Part shown: piece by piece, positions 5,451 through 6,492 of the stretch
How positions within the stretch are numbered: the first letter of the stretch is position 1
Layout: the number at the start of each line of letters is the position of its first letter
Assembly (NCBI GenBank): GCA_934378025.1
Contig: CAKRPM010000074.1
Location: forward strand, 1-6,492
DNA: 6,492 nt
Direction of reading: 5' to 3'
Source of the DNA: an uncultured Eubacteriales bacterium
Lineage (GTDB): Bacteria; Bacillota; Clostridia; Oscillospirales; QAKW01
The notes under the pieces: generated by a model
The model's input: only the letters and a program-made list of their open reading frames with translations
What the model was told of the DNA's origin: nothing
Database searches by the model: none
Position numbers and translations under genes: made by a program

Positions 5451-6492
5451 ATGAAACATTTTGTAGCCAAAACAAGACTCTCTGCAATTTTACTCATTTT
5501 TTGCATGGTACTGTCCCTGATGCCGATTACGGCATTTGCGGCGAATTCGACAGTCAGCAACGAAACAGAACTGGAGTCGGCACTTGAAAATGCAGACTGC
5601 ACCGAGATCAAGCTGGGCGGTAACATTGAGACCACTTGGCGGCTCGATGTGGAGCGCACCGTGACGCTGGATCTGAACGGGTTTACCTTGAGCTGTAGTT
5701 TGACGAATGAGGATATAATTCGGGTGCGCAGCAGCGGAAACCTGACGGTAAAGGACAGCGGCACCGGCGGCAAGATCGACGGGCAGAATAAAAACTGCGG
5801 ATTTAATGTCCGGGGCGGCACGCTGACCCTGGAGAGCGGCAGCATCGTGAACTGCACGGACGACGACGGTGACGGCGGCGCTGTGGATGTTTTCAACAGC
5901 GGTGACTCGGAAACGCCCGTCAAGTATGGTAAGTTCATCATGAACGGCGGTGCCATCATGGACTGTAAAGCCGATGATGATGCCGGCGCAGTGGACATCG
6001 GCAGCGGCTGCACGTTTGTGATGAACGGCGGCACCATCGGCAATTGCAGAGCCGACGATGACGGCGGCGCGGTATTCATCAAGCAGAAGGGCACCTTTGA
6101 ACTGAACGGCGGCGTGGTCCAGAATTGTTCTGCCGGTACCAACGGCGGCGCGGTGAATATTTACGAGGACGGCCGCTTTACCATGACCGGCGGCACGATA
6201 AAAAGCTGCAAGGTGGATCTGGGCGGACTTGGCATGGCGGTGTACGGCAGCAACGATAAAGCCGTGGTCACCATGACCGGCGGCACCTTTGAGGACTGCG
6301 GCACATTCCCTTATTCCTTTGATGAGTTTACCGTGACCTTTGATCCTGATGGCGGCAGCGCCGTGCCCGAGCAGAAGCTGCGGAATGCTCCGGCCGTCAA
6401 GCCTGCCGATCCGAAAAAGAACGGCTATGATCTTGCCGGGTGGTATCTGGAGGGTACGCTGTATACCTTTGATCCAAATGTTGCCGCCAATA
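5451..6492 (+). CDS. Secreted right-handed beta-helix surface protein with Listeria-Bacteroides-type repeat (partial, C-terminus beyond window)
   Basis: The first 347 residues of an exported protein are visible. A Sec signal peptide occupies 1-30 (basic start, hydrophobic core, AFA cleavage site before A31). Residues about 34-120 hold an opening strand-rich part with LDLNGFTLS and LTVKDSGTGGKI motifs. Residues about 122-284 form six short repeats of the type x-F-x-M-N-G-G-x-I-x-N-C-x-A-D-D-D-G-G-A-V, mostly 27 residues long, as in right-handed parallel beta-helices (pectate-lyase-like fold). Cysteines recur at 135, 172, 199, 226, 253 and 283. From 293 the sequence FTVTFDPDGGSAVPEQ...GYDLAGWYLEG...YTFDP matches the Listeria-Bacteroides repeat (Flg_new/InlB B-repeat type). 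Such architectures are usual in surface adhesin-like proteins of gut Firmicutes; a C-terminal anchor would lie beyond the window. No polysaccharide-lyase catalytic residues can be claimed. Confidence 0.85.
   Translation, partial: MKHFVAKTRLSAILLIFCMVLSLMPITAFAANSTVSNETELESALENADCTEIKLGGNIETTWRLDVERTVTLDLNGFTLSCSLTNEDIIRVRSSGNLTVKDSGTGGKIDGQNKNCGFNVRGGTLTLESGSIVNCTDDDGDGGAVDVFNSGDSETPVKYGKFIMNGGAIMDCKADDDAGAVDIGSGCTFVMNGGTIGNCRADDDGGAVFIKQKGTFELNGGVVQNCSAGTNGGAVNIYEDGRFTMTGGTIKSCKVDLGGLGMAVYGSNDKAVVTMTGGTFEDCGTFPYSFDEFTVTFDPDGGSAVPEQKLRNAPAVKPADPKKNGYDLAGWYLEGTLYTFDPNVAAN
5814..6301 (+). repeat. Tandem beta-helix coil repeats within the secreted protein gene
   Basis: Six protein repeats start near residues 122, 160, 187, 214, 241 and 271; the middle ones have an 81-base period. 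Each carries a Gly-Gly or Ser-Gly turn, a hydrophobic residue, then a Cys preceded by Asn, Asp or Ser, and most end in G-A-V. The DNA copies (for example AACGGCGG and GGCGGCGCGGT stretches) are clearly related but diverged, so this is an old duplication rather than a recent expansion. Confidence 0.75.

Noticed and set aside
5399..6142. A 247-codon minus-strand open frame opposite the beta-helix gene
   Set aside because: Its Ser/Pro/Leu-rich low-complexity translation is what the complement of a Gly/Asp/Thr-rich repeat gene gives; it runs against a clear signal-peptide gene.

Overview
The window looks like a piece of a chromosome from an anaerobic, low-to-moderate GC Firmicute of the Clostridia type, probably gut-associated. 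This rests on the strong AGGAGG-type ribosome sites, consensus sigma-A promoters, a lipobox lipoprotein, a secreted beta-helix protein carrying a Listeria-Bacteroides-type repeat, and the mix of genes. The sequence alone cannot fix the taxon. There is no RNA gene, CRISPR array, insertion sequence or phage gene.

Layout from left to right. (1) A minus-strand gene, cut by the left edge, encodes a TIM-barrel glycoside-hydrolase-like protein with a GH42-style four-cysteine set. (2) A 140-base divergent intergenic region carries back-to-back promoters and three copies of an ACAACCCAAAAAG-like box, two of which overlap the two -35 regions. (3) A plus-strand pair follows: an AraC-family cupin/HTH regulator and a PHP-domain phosphoesterase, with the second ribosome site overlapping the regulator's stop codon. 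(4) A promoter with near-consensus hexamers drives a membrane-anchored diguanylate cyclase (GGDEF), closed by a perfect 18-bp inverted-repeat terminator. (5) A new transcript then encodes a 375-residue lipoprotein of unknown function and, 48 bases later, a secreted right-handed beta-helix protein cut by the right edge.

How the parts may work together is inference. The AraC regulator probably controls its own promoter and the divergent hydrolase-like gene in response to a sugar or related ligand. The PHP enzyme is probably co-expressed with the regulator. The diguanylate cyclase forms a separate unit that would make cyclic di-GMP in response to an extracytoplasmic cue. The last two genes look like an envelope/surface module. 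Their position beside the cyclase is suggestive, but a strong terminator separates them and I see no cyclic di-GMP riboswitch.

I found no convincing new multi-gene system. The most rewarding leads are the shared operator-like boxes, the cysteine/aspartate ladder of the beta-helix protein, the uncharacterised lipoprotein, and the GH42-like zinc-type cysteine cluster.
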